From Planctomicrobium sp. (GTDB lineage: Bacteria; Planctomycetota; Planctomycetia; Planctomycetales; Planctomycetaceae): a DNA stretch of 16,852 nt. Below, one piece after another: positions 1-7,531 of this stretch (positions within the stretch are counted from its first letter, which is position 1; each line of letters opens with the position of its first letter). Below the pieces are notes generated by a model. It did no database searches. It was given only the letters and a program-made list of their open reading frames with translations, and was not told the DNA's origin. The stretch spans positions 1-16,852 of the forward strand of contig JAJDEL010000740.1 in assembly GCA_029259835.1 (NCBI GenBank), read 5' to 3'. A program made the translations under genes and the position numbers.

Positions 1-13
1 TCCGGAAACCTGC

Positions 14-46
14 GAAGTGTGAAGTTTCTACAGTGTTTAACACTTC
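14..46. promoter_or_regulatory. Inverted repeats upstream of the sugar dehydrogenase gene
   Basis: GAAGTGT (14-20) is matched by its reverse complement ACACTTC (40-46), and a tighter palindrome AGTGTT-T-AACACT lies at 32-44 inside the same stretch. It sits about 65 bases before the preferred start at 111, where a promoter or operator would be expected. No clear -35/-10 pair was found. A regulator-binding role is inference only, and the region is AT-rich enough that short palindromes can arise by chance. Confidence 0.25.
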
Positions 47-110
47 AAATTCAAATTTCAGGATCAGTTCTAGTAAGCTTCGAAACAGTTTCAACATTTG
101 GTATCGCATC

Positions 111-1991
111 ATGAGACAAACAATTTTTGTAGCAGCCCTGATCGGGAGTGTTTCGCTTTCAACACTGTTAGTCGCTGGTCCGAATGAGCTTTCGGATGCA
201 GAACAAAAGTCTGGCTGGAAGCTTCTCTTTAATGGTCAGTCGGCAGAGAGTTTCAGAAACTACAAAAAGGACGGCATCAGCGATGGCTGGGCCGTTGAAA
301 ATGGGACGCTAGTCCGTAAAGGTGCTGGCGCCGGAGATATTGTCACGAAAGATCAGTATTCCTCATTCGAACTGATGCTTGACTACAAGATTTCCAAAGA
401 AGGAAACAGTGGTTTGATGTTCCATGTCACCGAAACGGAAAACAGTCCTTGGCAAACTGGCCCGGAGATTCAGATTCAAGACAATGTGGATGGTCACGAT
501 CCTCAAAAAGCTGGCTGGCTCTATCAGCTTTACCAACCGCCGAAAGATCCAGCAACTGGTGAAACTGCTGATGCGACCCGTCCAGCAGGTGAATGGAATC
601 AGATGCACGTGAGGATCACTCCGGAGCAGTGTGAAATCAACATGAACGGAGTTCGGTACGCTCGTTTCACAAAAGGGAATGAAGACTGGAACAAACGAGT
701 TGCTGCGAGCAAGTTTTCGAAATTTGCAAACTTCGGAAAACCTACGAAGGGGCACATTGCACTTCAGGACCACGGGGATGAAGTTGCGTTTCGCAACATC
801 AAAATTCGAGATCTGTCGGGAGAGAATGCGGTTCAGAATCCGATTGATGGTCAGTTAAAATTGAAGCCTGCTTTGGCATTCCCAAATTTGAAGTGGGCCG
901 ATTGGGAGCCGCTTGATGACAAGGGACGTCCGAACTCATTCCGTCCAATCGTCGTCACGCATACTGGTGACGGCTCTGACCGATTATTCGTCATGGAACA
1001 ACACGGTGTGATTTATACGTTCCAGAACGATCCCGAAGTCACTGAATCGCACGTCTACCTTGATCTCCGCGAGAAAGTCAAGTATCAGGATCGACAGAAT
1101 GAGGAAGGATTCCTCGGCATGGCTTTTCATCCAAAGTACAAAGAAAATGGATACGTTTTCGTTTACTACACAATCGAGCCTGGCCAAATTTCTGCGATCT
1201 CGAGGTTCACGGTTTCCAAAGATGACCCGAATAAAGCTGATCTCGCTTCTGAAGAAGAAATCATGCGAATCGAGCAGCCGTTTTGGAATCACAACGGCGG
1301 GACTCTTGCCTTTGGACCGGATGGTTTTCTCTACGTTGGTCTGGGAGATGGTGGAAGCGGAAACGACCCTTACGGCAACGCACAGAATCTCTCCAGTCTG
1401 CTGGGGTCGATCTTGAGAATCGACGTGGACAACAGCCAAGATGGAAAGAAGTATGCGATTCCGGAAGACAATCCATTCGTACGACTTCGCGATGCACGTC
1501 CAGAAATTTACGCCAACGGAGTACGAAACGTCTGGCGACTTTCTTTCGACCGCGTCTCTGGAGCATTGTGGTGTGCTGATGTCGGTCAAAACCTCTGGGA
1601 AGAAATCAACATCATCACGAAAGGTGGCAACTACGGTTGGAACTTGAAAGAAGGAACCCATCAATTCGGTTCTCGCCCAACTGGCGAAACGAAAGTGACT
1701 GATCCGATTTGGGAATACGACCATGGTGTCGGAAAATCGATCACTGGCGGACTCGTTTACCGAGGAGCAAGACTTCCTGAACTGGCGGGGAAATATGTCT
1801 ATGCCGATTACGTTTCCGGTCAAATCTGGGCATTGAATTATGACGCAATGAAAGGGAAAGTTCTTTCAAATGAAGAAATCCCCAGCGAAAAAATGCCGAT
1901 CATCACATTCGGTGACGATGCCGAAGGCGAGATTTACTTTTGTATCGTGACCAACAATGGACAAGGAATTTACACTCTGAAACAAGAGTAG
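111..1991 (+). CDS. Secreted DUF1080 (3-keto-disaccharide hydrolase) / PQQ-type glucose-sorbosone dehydrogenase fusion
   Basis: A 626-residue protein, probably exported and acting on sugars outside the cytoplasm. The ATG at 111 is preferred over the in-frame ATG at 33 because it begins directly with a signal peptide (MRQTIFVAALIGSVSLS, then LLVAG); the extra 26 residues from 33 are polar and would bury it. Residues about 33-235 match the DUF1080 jelly-roll fold (WKLLFNG near the start, GNSGLMFH, then GHIALQDHGDEVAFRNIKIR). Residues about 260-624 match the six-bladed glucose/sorbosone dehydrogenase propeller: NEEGFLGMAFHP, NHNGGTLAFGPDGFLYVGLG, YANGVRNVW, GGNYGW. His394 and Arg472-Asn473 fall where soluble PQQ glucose dehydrogenase has its catalytic His and the Arg-Asn pair. 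No haem c motif is present. The substrate and whether PQQ is really bound are unknown. A strong terminator follows, so this is probably monocistronic. Confidence 0.88.
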   Translation: MRQTIFVAALIGSVSLSTLLVAGPNELSDAEQKSGWKLLFNGQSAESFRNYKKDGISDGWAVENGTLVRKGAGAGDIVTKDQYSSFELMLDYKISKEGNSGLMFHVTETENSPWQTGPEIQIQDNVDGHDPQKAGWLYQLYQPPKDPATGETADATRPAGEWNQMHVRITPEQCEINMNGVRYARFTKGNEDWNKRVAASKFSKFANFGKPTKGHIALQDHGDEVAFRNIKIRDLSGENAVQNPIDGQLKLKPALAFPNLKWADWEPLDDKGRPNSFRPIVVTHTGDGSDRLFVMEQHGVIYTFQNDPEVTESHVYLDLREKVKYQDRQNEEGFLGMAFHPKYKENGYVFVYYTIEPGQISAISRFTVSKDDPNKADLASEEEIMRIEQPFWNHNGGTLAFGPDGFLYVGLGDGGSGNDPYGNAQNLSSLLGSILRIDVDNSQDGKKYAIPEDNPFVRLRDARPEIYANGVRNVWRLSFDRVSGALWCADVGQNLWEEINIITKGGNYGWNLKEGTHQFGSRPTGETKVTDPIWEYDHGVGKSITGGLVYRGARLPELAGKYVYADYVSGQIWALNYDAMKGKVLSNEEIPSEKMPIITFGDDAEGEIYFCIVTNNGQGIYTLKQE

Positions 1992-2014
1992 TGATTCAAC
2001 TTTATCTGGTACTC

Positions 2015-2052
2015 AACCCGAGTCCGAAATATCGGACTCGGGTTTCTTTTTT
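2015..2052 (+). terminator. Intrinsic terminator of the sugar dehydrogenase gene
   Basis: A perfect 13-base-pair stem (AACCCGAGTCCGA at 2015-2027 with its complement at 2032-2044) closes a four-base AATA loop and runs into a T-rich tract (TTTCTTTTTT-like, 2043-2052). It begins 24 bases after the stop codon of the upstream gene. This is a textbook Rho-independent terminator and separates the fusion gene from the TerC-family gene. Confidence 0.9.
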
Positions 2053-2159
2053 CGTCAGTCGAAATTCAGGACCGAGCAGAGTTGAACGATTTGACATTTC
2101 TGACGCTGTTACTGTCGTAGATTTTTTAATGTATCGCACCCACTAAAGAGACTCGATTC

Positions 2160-3065
2160 ATGGAATGGATCTTTGCCCTGATCACTTTAACGATCATGGA
2201 AATCGTGCTGGGAATCGACAACATTGTCTTCATCAGCATTCTGTGTGGCAAACTTCCCAGAACGCAACGCGCCAAAGCCCGGACTTTCGGATTGGGTCTG
2301 GCGATGGGAACGCGAATACTCTTACTGCTTTCGCTCACCTGGGTGTTGGGGCTGAAGGAACCGGTCTTTCATCTGACCGACTTTGGAGTGCCTGCGAGTT
2401 GGGTTGAGACCGAAGAGCAAACATCGCTACGATTGAACCTAAGTTCTGACGAGAGTGAAGAGACCTCCACATCAACGGAACAAATCGTAGAGAAAGAAGA
2501 AGCCTCAACTGCCAGTGCAAGTCATCGCACAGAAGTCCCTGAACTGCACGATGTGAACGCGATTTCGGTTCGCGATCTCATTCTGTTTTTTGGTGGCCTA
2601 TTTTTGATCGCGAACTCGGTTGTTGAAATCCATCATAAGTTGGATAACGTAGACGGCGAGCATGCCACGGGAGGGACCGGTAGTTTTTGGACCGTGATTG
2701 TTCAGATAGGCGTTCTGGACATCATCTTCTCACTTGATTCTGTCATTACTGCAATCGGGATGACGGATCAGATTTACATCATGATCATCGCAGTGGTTTT
2801 CGCAATCTTTACGATGATGGCCTTCGCAGGCGCGATTGAAAATTTCATCGAAAAATACCCGACAATCAAAATTCTCGCCCTCAGCTTTCTGATTCTCATC
2901 GGCGTATTACTTGTCGCAGAAGGAATCGGCAATCCGGTCAACAAAGGCTACATCTATTTTGCCATGGCGTTTTCGTTTGTTGTCGAAATCATCAACATGC
3001 AAATTCGAGGTGGTCGCGGAATCCCGACTGAACCAGACGATCTCCTTGAAGTAACTGAGATTTAA
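2160..3065 (+). CDS. TerC-family integral membrane protein
   Basis: A 301-residue polytopic inner-membrane protein of the TerC/YoaE group, a family linked to tellurium resistance and, in several bacteria, to metal-ion (notably manganese) export. The family signature is clear: the first membrane helix carries Glu14 and GIDN (18-21), and a later helix carries FSLDSVITAIGM with Asp193. These are the paired acidic helices expected to form the metal site. Further hydrophobic segments lie at about 50-66, 137-153, 206-228 and 238-257. Residues about 78-133 form a hydrophilic Ser/Thr/Glu-rich stretch between two helices, which looks long for this family. The C-terminal CBS and transporter-associated domains found in some relatives are absent. 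Start: ATG at 2160 opens straight into the first helix, preceded by a weak AAAGAG at 2145-2150. The metal transported cannot be told from sequence. Confidence 0.88.
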   Translation: MEWIFALITLTIMEIVLGIDNIVFISILCGKLPRTQRAKARTFGLGLAMGTRILLLLSLTWVLGLKEPVFHLTDFGVPASWVETEEQTSLRLNLSSDESEETSTSTEQIVEKEEASTASASHRTEVPELHDVNAISVRDLILFFGGLFLIANSVVEIHHKLDNVDGEHATGGTGSFWTVIVQIGVLDIIFSLDSVITAIGMTDQIYIMIIAVVFAIFTMMAFAGAIENFIEKYPTIKILALSFLILIGVLLVAEGIGNPVNKGYIYFAMAFSFVVEIINMQIRGGRGIPTEPDDLLEVTEI

Positions 3066-3076
3066 TTTTCGTTTCT

Positions 3077-3228
3077 CGTTCCCAAGCTCCGCTTGGGAAC
3101 GCATCGACTCGAAGTTCCGCTTCGCAAGAGAATTGATAATCGGTTGTTATTTCGCGATGCAGAGCTTCGAAATTCGAGTATGCCCAAGCAGAGCTTGGGC
3201 ACAAGTAAGTGCTGGGACGAGTCCCAGC
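3077..3228. repeat. Cluster of REP-like palindromes between the TerC gene and tex
   Basis: Several inverted repeats are packed in 152 bases: an 11-3-11 palindrome at 3077-3101 (CGTTCCCAAGC arms), a small CGAAG/CTTCG hairpin at 3110-3124, a longer-range pair ACTCGAA/TTCGAGT (3107-3113 with 3173-3179), a 9-3-9 palindrome at 3181-3201 (TGCCCAAGC arms) and an 8-2-8 palindrome at 3211-3228 (GCTGGGAC arms). The first and third share the CCCAAGC/GCTTGGG core. No T-tract follows any stem on either strand, so these are not ordinary intrinsic terminators. The organisation resembles compound REP elements mobilised by RAYT (TnpA-REP) transposases. No transposase gene is in the window. Confidence 0.7.
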
Positions 3229-5409
3229 CTACTGGTTTTCTCCAGATGGTGGAAGTAAGCTCAGCCCGACTCGTTTGCGCTCGGTGTCTAAATTTTCGAC
3301 CCAGACGTTGAGAGTATCTCCGACGTTGACATGATCGAACGGAGAAGAGACGAATGTTGCCGACATTTTGCTGATATGAACGAGTCCGTCACTTTTCAGA
3401 CCGATATCGACAAACGCCCCGAAGTCGACAACATTCGTGACGACGCCGTGCAGGCGGATCCCTTCGCGAAGGTCTTCAAACTTCAATACACCTGATCGAA
3501 ACATCGGACCAGAAACGTTTTCTCTCGGATCGCGACCTGGTCGTAAGAACGATTCCAAAAGTTGCTCCGCTGTGTACAAATCACAATCGATGTTCGAAGC
3601 AACTTCTTGCGGAGTCGCCTTTTCGATCGTGTTTCGAGCTTCTTGCGAGAGGTGGCCTGTTGCGAGCGTCACTTTGGGAATTTCAAACTGTTTTAACAGG
3701 GCGTCCGCCAAGGTATAACTTTCCGGATGAATCCAGGTTGAATCGAAGGAGTCTTCACCATCGGCAATTCGCAGAAACCCGGCGGCTTGAGTGAAGGCGA
3801 CTTCGCCGATTCCGCTGACTTTCATTAATTGCGAACGAGAACGAAACGGGCCATGTTCCGTTCGCCACTTGACGATGTTCTTCGCACTATTTCGATTCAA
3901 TCCAGAAACGTACTTCAACAGTTCAACGCTCGAACAGTTTAAGTCAACGCCGACATTGTTCACACAGGACTCAACGACTGAGTCCAACGAGCCTTGCAAC
4001 TTCTTCTCTGAAAGATCGTGCTGATACATGCCCACGCCGATATGTTGCGGTTCAATTTTGACCAACTCACTCAGGGGATCTTGTAAACGCCGACCAATTG
4101 ATATCGTGCCCCGTACAGTGGCATCCAGATCGGGAAACTCTGCGCTCCCCACAGGACTCGCGGAATAAATGCTGGCGCCGGATTCATTGACGATCACATA
4201 CTGGCATGTCAATTTTTGATTCTCGATGACTCTTGCAACAAGTTCTTCAGTTTCACGCGAAGCTGTTCCATTTCCAATTGCGATGACATCAACATCATGG
4301 GTCTCAATCAGTAATGCGAGTTTCTCTTCTTGCTGCTGAGTATTTTCTTTTCCAATCACATAAATTAAGTCGTGAGCAAGAAGAGTTCCATCAGAGTCGA
4401 GAATGGCAATTTTGCAACCGGTACGAAAACCAGGATCGATGGCAAGGACCGTTTGACTTTTCAGAGGTGGCTGCATGAGCAAACTGCACAGATTTTTGCC
4501 GAAGACATCAATCGAATGTGACTGCGACTTTTCCGTTAAGTCGCGACGAATTTCTCGCTCAATCGTCGGATTCACCAAACGTTTGAGCGACTCCTCCAGA
4601 CATTCCTTGAGGTACACAGCCGCCCGGTGATCTCCAAGGCGAAGAACAGCGCTCGCCCGGATCATTGCCTGTTCGTGGTCCCAGGTCAGTTTCACTCGAA
4701 GTGCTTTTCTTGATTCTCCACGATCAATCGCCAACACACGGTGCGGTGGCAGGCGAGAGACGTTGCTTTCGAACGCTGAGTAATCCGCAAACAACTGCGT
4801 GTCCGGAGAGTTTTTCACAAGCTTCGTAGTGATGCGACCAGTCTTCTGAGCGACCGCACGCAAGGCATCACGAACCAGAATCGACTCAGCGATTCTGGCC
4901 GCAAGAATATCCATCGTCCCATTCAAAACGGTTTCGAGATCGGTCAAGTCTGGATGCTTACCAATGCAGTTCGTCGCTACCGTTTGAAGATCAGCATCAC
5001 CCACTCTGCCAGACCAAATAACGTCCGCCAACGGTCCCAGTCCTCGATTCAAGGCTTCGTCGGCCCGTGTTTTTCTTCGACTTTTGAACGGGGCGAAGAG
5101 TTCGTCGAGGCGTTTTTTCGAGTCCGCGGCTTCAAATTGTGACCTCAATTCCGGAGTCAGCTTCGATTGTTCTTCGATGGACTTAAGCATTCGCTTGAGC
5201 TGTGTCGCAATCTCTCGCAACTCGCTCACTCTCGATTCAATGGCTCGAATTTGAATTTCATCGAGGGCACCGGTTTGCTCTTTGCGATAGCGAGTCATGA
5301 ACGGAACCGTGTTGCCTTCATCAAGTAGAGCAACGACTCGCGCGACTTGCTGCTCTTTCAAATTCAATTCTTGAGCGACTTTACTGTACATATTCTGCTT
5401 TGGGTCCAT
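3229..5409 (-). CDS. tex: Tex family nucleic-acid-binding protein with S1 domain
   Basis: A 726-residue cytoplasmic protein close to the usual Tex length (about 720-780). Tex is a conserved RNA-binding protein implicated in transcription and RNA metabolism. Domains in order: N-terminal helical/HTH region (about 1-200) with the characteristic RYRKEQTGALDE; YqgF/RuvC-like domain beginning at AIDPGFRTGC (Asp325) and continuing through AIGNGTASRE and SPVGSAEFPDLD; tandem helix-hairpin-helix region (about 490-550, GLNRNSAKNIVKWR and VSGIGEVAFTQAAGFLRI); and a C-terminal S1 domain (about 648-718, LHGVVTNVVDFGAFVDIGL, LVHISKMS). The first ATG (5409) has no Shine-Dalgarno; Met7 (5391) is a possible alternative start. 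The TAG stop (3229-3231) abuts the last palindrome of the repeat cluster. It is convergent with the TerC-family gene and divergent from the secreted protein gene at 5609. Confidence 0.95.
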   Translation of the reverse strand: MDPKQNMYSKVAQELNLKEQQVARVVALLDEGNTVPFMTRYRKEQTGALDEIQIRAIESRVSELREIATQLKRMLKSIEEQSKLTPELRSQFEAADSKKRLDELFAPFKSRRKTRADEALNRGLGPLADVIWSGRVGDADLQTVATNCIGKHPDLTDLETVLNGTMDILAARIAESILVRDALRAVAQKTGRITTKLVKNSPDTQLFADYSAFESNVSRLPPHRVLAIDRGESRKALRVKLTWDHEQAMIRASAVLRLGDHRAAVYLKECLEESLKRLVNPTIEREIRRDLTEKSQSHSIDVFGKNLCSLLMQPPLKSQTVLAIDPGFRTGCKIAILDSDGTLLAHDLIYVIGKENTQQQEEKLALLIETHDVDVIAIGNGTASRETEELVARVIENQKLTCQYVIVNESGASIYSASPVGSAEFPDLDATVRGTISIGRRLQDPLSELVKIEPQHIGVGMYQHDLSEKKLQGSLDSVVESCVNNVGVDLNCSSVELLKYVSGLNRNSAKNIVKWRTEHGPFRSRSQLMKVSGIGEVAFTQAAGFLRIADGEDSFDSTWIHPESYTLADALLKQFEIPKVTLATGHLSQEARNTIEKATPQEVASNIDCDLYTAEQLLESFLRPGRDPRENVSGPMFRSGVLKFEDLREGIRLHGVVTNVVDFGAFVDIGLKSDGLVHISKMSATFVSSPFDHVNVGDTLNVWVENLDTERKRVGLSLLPPSGENQ

Positions 5410-5543
5410 CTGGTGCTTTTGTGACTGTCCATGAATTCATCATTAATTTCGGCACCGCTAACGGGTTCCAGTGGTGGATTGTAGGGATTCTATCAGTTTT
5501 GAGTGATGTTAAAGGGCGGATTAGGACGATTACAACGATCAGA

Positions 5544-5571
5544 CTGACAGTGCGCGATCAATGCCTGTCAG
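5544..5571. promoter_or_regulatory. Inverted repeat in the tex / outer-membrane protein intergenic region
   Basis: CTGACAG (5544-5550) and its exact reverse complement CTGTCAG (5565-5571) flank 14 bases. The element lies 37 bases before the preferred start at 5609, in a 199-base divergent intergenic region, so it could be an operator or a hairpin in the 5' leader of the rightward gene. No convincing -35/-10 pair was identified for either gene here. A role is inferred from position only. Confidence 0.3.
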
Positions 5572-5593
5572 AAATTCGCTATCGATCTTCGTC

Positions 5594-5600
5594 AGGGGGG
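5594..5600 (+). promoter_or_regulatory. Shine-Dalgarno deciding the start at 5609
   Basis: AGGGGGG lies 8 bases before ATG 5609. It is one of the few strong ribosome binding sites in this window. It favours 5609 over the upstream in-frame ATG at 5561, whose extra 16 residues would lie in front of the signal peptide. Confidence 0.6.
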
Positions 5601-5608
5601 AACCGACG

Positions 5609-6997
5609 ATGCGTGAGCATTGGGGTTTGATTTGTAAGAAAATTCGTCGTTTTGCAGCACCAACAGCAGCGTGCTTGCTGCTTTCGCCAATTGCTTCGGC
5701 GCAAGACGAGACCGTACCAACTGCCGAGGCAGAAGGGCGAATTCGAATCGTTGACCAAAACAGGGTTGAACAGAGTCAAGTGCAACCTGCTGCTCTGGTC
5801 GGAGCACCAGTTTCACAAGCCTCAGGCAATTCCCTGGAGGAGATCTTCTCGACCGGGTTGCAACCGCAGGCCCGCTCACCCTTTGTGAATCGTGCGAAAC
5901 CGCAGTCGCTCGATATCCCAAACATGATCGGAGATTTTCTGGGATACACCGGCAGTGTGAATTTTACGACAACAACTCCGGTTTTGGGCTCAACGGAAAC
6001 GATCAACGGAATCTTTGACCTACCTGGGTCAGGCCGTATTCCGAAAGTCGCAGAGAACAACAGCGCGATTCCGCGAGATCGTTTCTATTTTGCGTACAAC
6101 CATTTCCATAATGCTTATTCTGCAAATAGCACGGTCAGTACGGATGCACTCGATGTGGACATGATGCCAATCGATCCCATTCTTCGCTCAAATACGTTGC
6201 ATCAAAACCGCTTCACATTGGGAATCGAAAAAACACTTTTCTACGGAGATATGTCCGTAGAATTTCGACTCCCGCTTGTGACTCAAGTCGATCACGCAGC
6301 CCCAGGGCTGACTGATCCAACTACAACTGCATTTGAATATGGAACCGACGATCCGACCGGCAATTTGTCAATGATCCTTAAGAAGGTTCTCTTTGACTGG
6401 TATGGAGACCGAAGCTCCGGAGTGATTTCGTCTGGAGCCGGATTCACGTTTCCAACGGCAGAAGGCGCTTCTGTTCAGCTTGGCGACGCAACGTTTCATA
6501 TCGATGACACTGGACTTCACTTCGCCCCGTTTTTCACCGTGGCAATTGAGTGCCAAGACGGATGGTTCATTCAGGGCTTCCTTGAATTTGATTATTCAAC
6601 AGATCAAATGTCAGTTGTGGATCGCACAGCAGGCGGTGTCGGAAAAGTCGATATTCCTGATGTTGTGAATTTGGATGTTGGAGTCGGAAAGTGGTTGGCC
6701 AGATATCCTGATCGATATTGGTGGAAAGGATTGGCCGCAATCCTCGAGTACCATCACACTGGACAGAGACAAGATTTAGATCCAATTGCATTTAACTCGA
6801 ACGGGGCACTCTCAACGAGTACTGTGATGATCAACGGAATTGACAGCCGTCGAGACATCTCGAATCTAACAACCGGTGTTCATGTTGTGATCAACGATCA
6901 TATGAACGCCCGTGTCGGTGGCGTTCTTCCACTTCGGAATGCTCCAGATCGCCAGTTCGACGCGGAAGTCGTGTTTCAACTCGACATTGTCCGTTGA
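5609..6997 (+). CDS. Secreted protein of unknown function, probably an outer-membrane beta-barrel
   Basis: A 462-residue protein with a Sec signal peptide: basic start (CKKIRRF), hydrophobic AAPTAACLLLSP, and cleavage probably after IASA. I cannot assign it to a characterised family. The mature part has no catalytic motif that I recognise. It is rich in alternating aromatic/polar strands such as RFYFAYNHFHNAY, RFTLGIEKTLFYGDMSVEFR, WFIQGFLEFDYS and ARVGGVLPL, as in outer-membrane barrels. It also carries a cluster of acidic and Asn residues (DALDVDMMPIDP). The N-terminal region after cleavage (about 32-110) is Gln/Ser/Pro-rich and likely disordered or periplasmic. The chain ends in FQLDIVR rather than a terminal aromatic. 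The family resembles conserved planctomycete secreted proteins seen only as hypotheticals. It is flanked by a divergent tex and a convergent HIT gene, so context gives no function. Confidence 0.75.
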   Translation: MREHWGLICKKIRRFAAPTAACLLLSPIASAQDETVPTAEAEGRIRIVDQNRVEQSQVQPAALVGAPVSQASGNSLEEIFSTGLQPQARSPFVNRAKPQSLDIPNMIGDFLGYTGSVNFTTTTPVLGSTETINGIFDLPGSGRIPKVAENNSAIPRDRFYFAYNHFHNAYSANSTVSTDALDVDMMPIDPILRSNTLHQNRFTLGIEKTLFYGDMSVEFRLPLVTQVDHAAPGLTDPTTTAFEYGTDDPTGNLSMILKKVLFDWYGDRSSGVISSGAGFTFPTAEGASVQLGDATFHIDDTGLHFAPFFTVAIECQDGWFIQGFLEFDYSTDQMSVVDRTAGGVGKVDIPDVVNLDVGVGKWLARYPDRYWWKGLAAILEYHHTGQRQDLDPIAFNSNGALSTSTVMINGIDSRRDISNLTTGVHVVINDHMNARVGGVLPLRNAPDRQFDAEVVFQLDIVR

Positions 6998-7021
6998 TTA
7001 CGATAACAATTGTCAGGTTCT

Positions 7022-7060
7022 GTGTTTGATTTTGCCTCCGCAACAAAATCTGCATAACAC
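7022..7060. terminator. Possible bidirectional terminator hairpin
   Basis: GATTTTG (7028-7034) pairs with CAAAATC (7044-7050) across a nine-base loop, and the flanking GTGTT (7022-7026) can pair with AACAC (7056-7060). It lies in the 80-base gap between two convergent genes, where a bidirectional terminator is expected. The stem is AT-rich and no clean T-tract follows, so termination is uncertain. Confidence 0.3.
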
Positions 7061-7077
7061 AAAGTTGACGTTAGAAA

Positions 7078-7422
7078 TTACCCAGGTGGCCAATCGAGTG
7101 GGCGTTGCCCGAGCAGGTGGAAATGGAGGTGGTCAACAGTTTGACCACCATCCTTCCCTGTATTCGCAACAGTCCGAAATCCGTCGGACAACCCAAACTC
7201 ACGGGCGAGTTTGTTGATAATGAGCAGCAGGTGCCCAAGAAGCTGCTGATCTTCTTGCTCAATTTCTGCGAGTGACCGAATTTCTTTCTTCGGTATCAAC
7301 AGCAGATGCACTGGTGCTTGTGCGTTGCTGTCTTTGAAGGCCAGACAATGATCGTCTTCATAGACAATTTCTGCCGGGATCTCCTTGTCGATAATCTTCT
7401 TGAAGATTGTTTTTTCAGGCAC
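7078..7422 (-). CDS. HIT family (HINT-type) nucleotide hydrolase
   Basis: A 114-residue cytoplasmic protein, the normal size for bacterial HINT proteins, which hydrolyse nucleoside phosphoramidates and related nucleotide conjugates. The N-terminus TIFKKIIDKEIPAEIVYEDD and the middle AFKDSNAQAPVHLLLIPKKE are typical of the family. The catalytic histidine triad is complete at His98, His100 and His102 (DHLHFHLLG). The chain ends shortly after in the usual way. Translation begins at a GTG (7420-7422); no in-frame ATG is near and a GGAG lies 7 bases upstream. The gene is divergent from the SGNH hydrolase gene and convergent with the secreted protein at 5609. The physiological substrate is not predictable. 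Confidence 0.93.
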   Translation of the reverse strand: MPEKTIFKKIIDKEIPAEIVYEDDHCLAFKDSNAQAPVHLLLIPKKEIRSLAEIEQEDQQLLGHLLLIINKLAREFGLSDGFRTVANTGKDGGQTVDHLHFHLLGQRPLDWPPG

Positions 7423-7429
7423 GGGACAA

Positions 7430-7433
7430 CTCC
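7430..7433 (-). promoter_or_regulatory. Shine-Dalgarno for the GTG start of the HIT gene
   Basis: On the minus strand GGAG lies 7 bases before the GTG codon at 7422. It supports this non-ATG start, which also begins exactly at the conserved N-terminus of the family. Confidence 0.6.
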
Positions 7434-7531
7434 GGTTCGTTGGGAATGATCAAACACTTCTACGAGTGAAAGCGTAGTTGAAAGCAAGCCGATATTCGAT
7501 CCAACGATTTCATCTCGACCGGACCAAGTCG

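Noticed and set aside
33..110. Upstream ATG extension of the sugar dehydrogenase gene
   Set aside because: The extra residues are polar and would place a signal peptide in the interior; the ATG at 111 fits export better.
984..1823. A 279-codon open frame on the minus strand inside the sugar dehydrogenase gene
   Set aside because: It lies wholly antisense to a well-supported coding region and its translation shows no domain or motif; it reflects codon bias of the real gene.
3077..3101. The long GC-containing palindrome considered as an intrinsic terminator for the TerC gene
   Set aside because: No T-tract follows the stem on either strand, and similar palindromes are clustered next to it, pointing to a repeat element.
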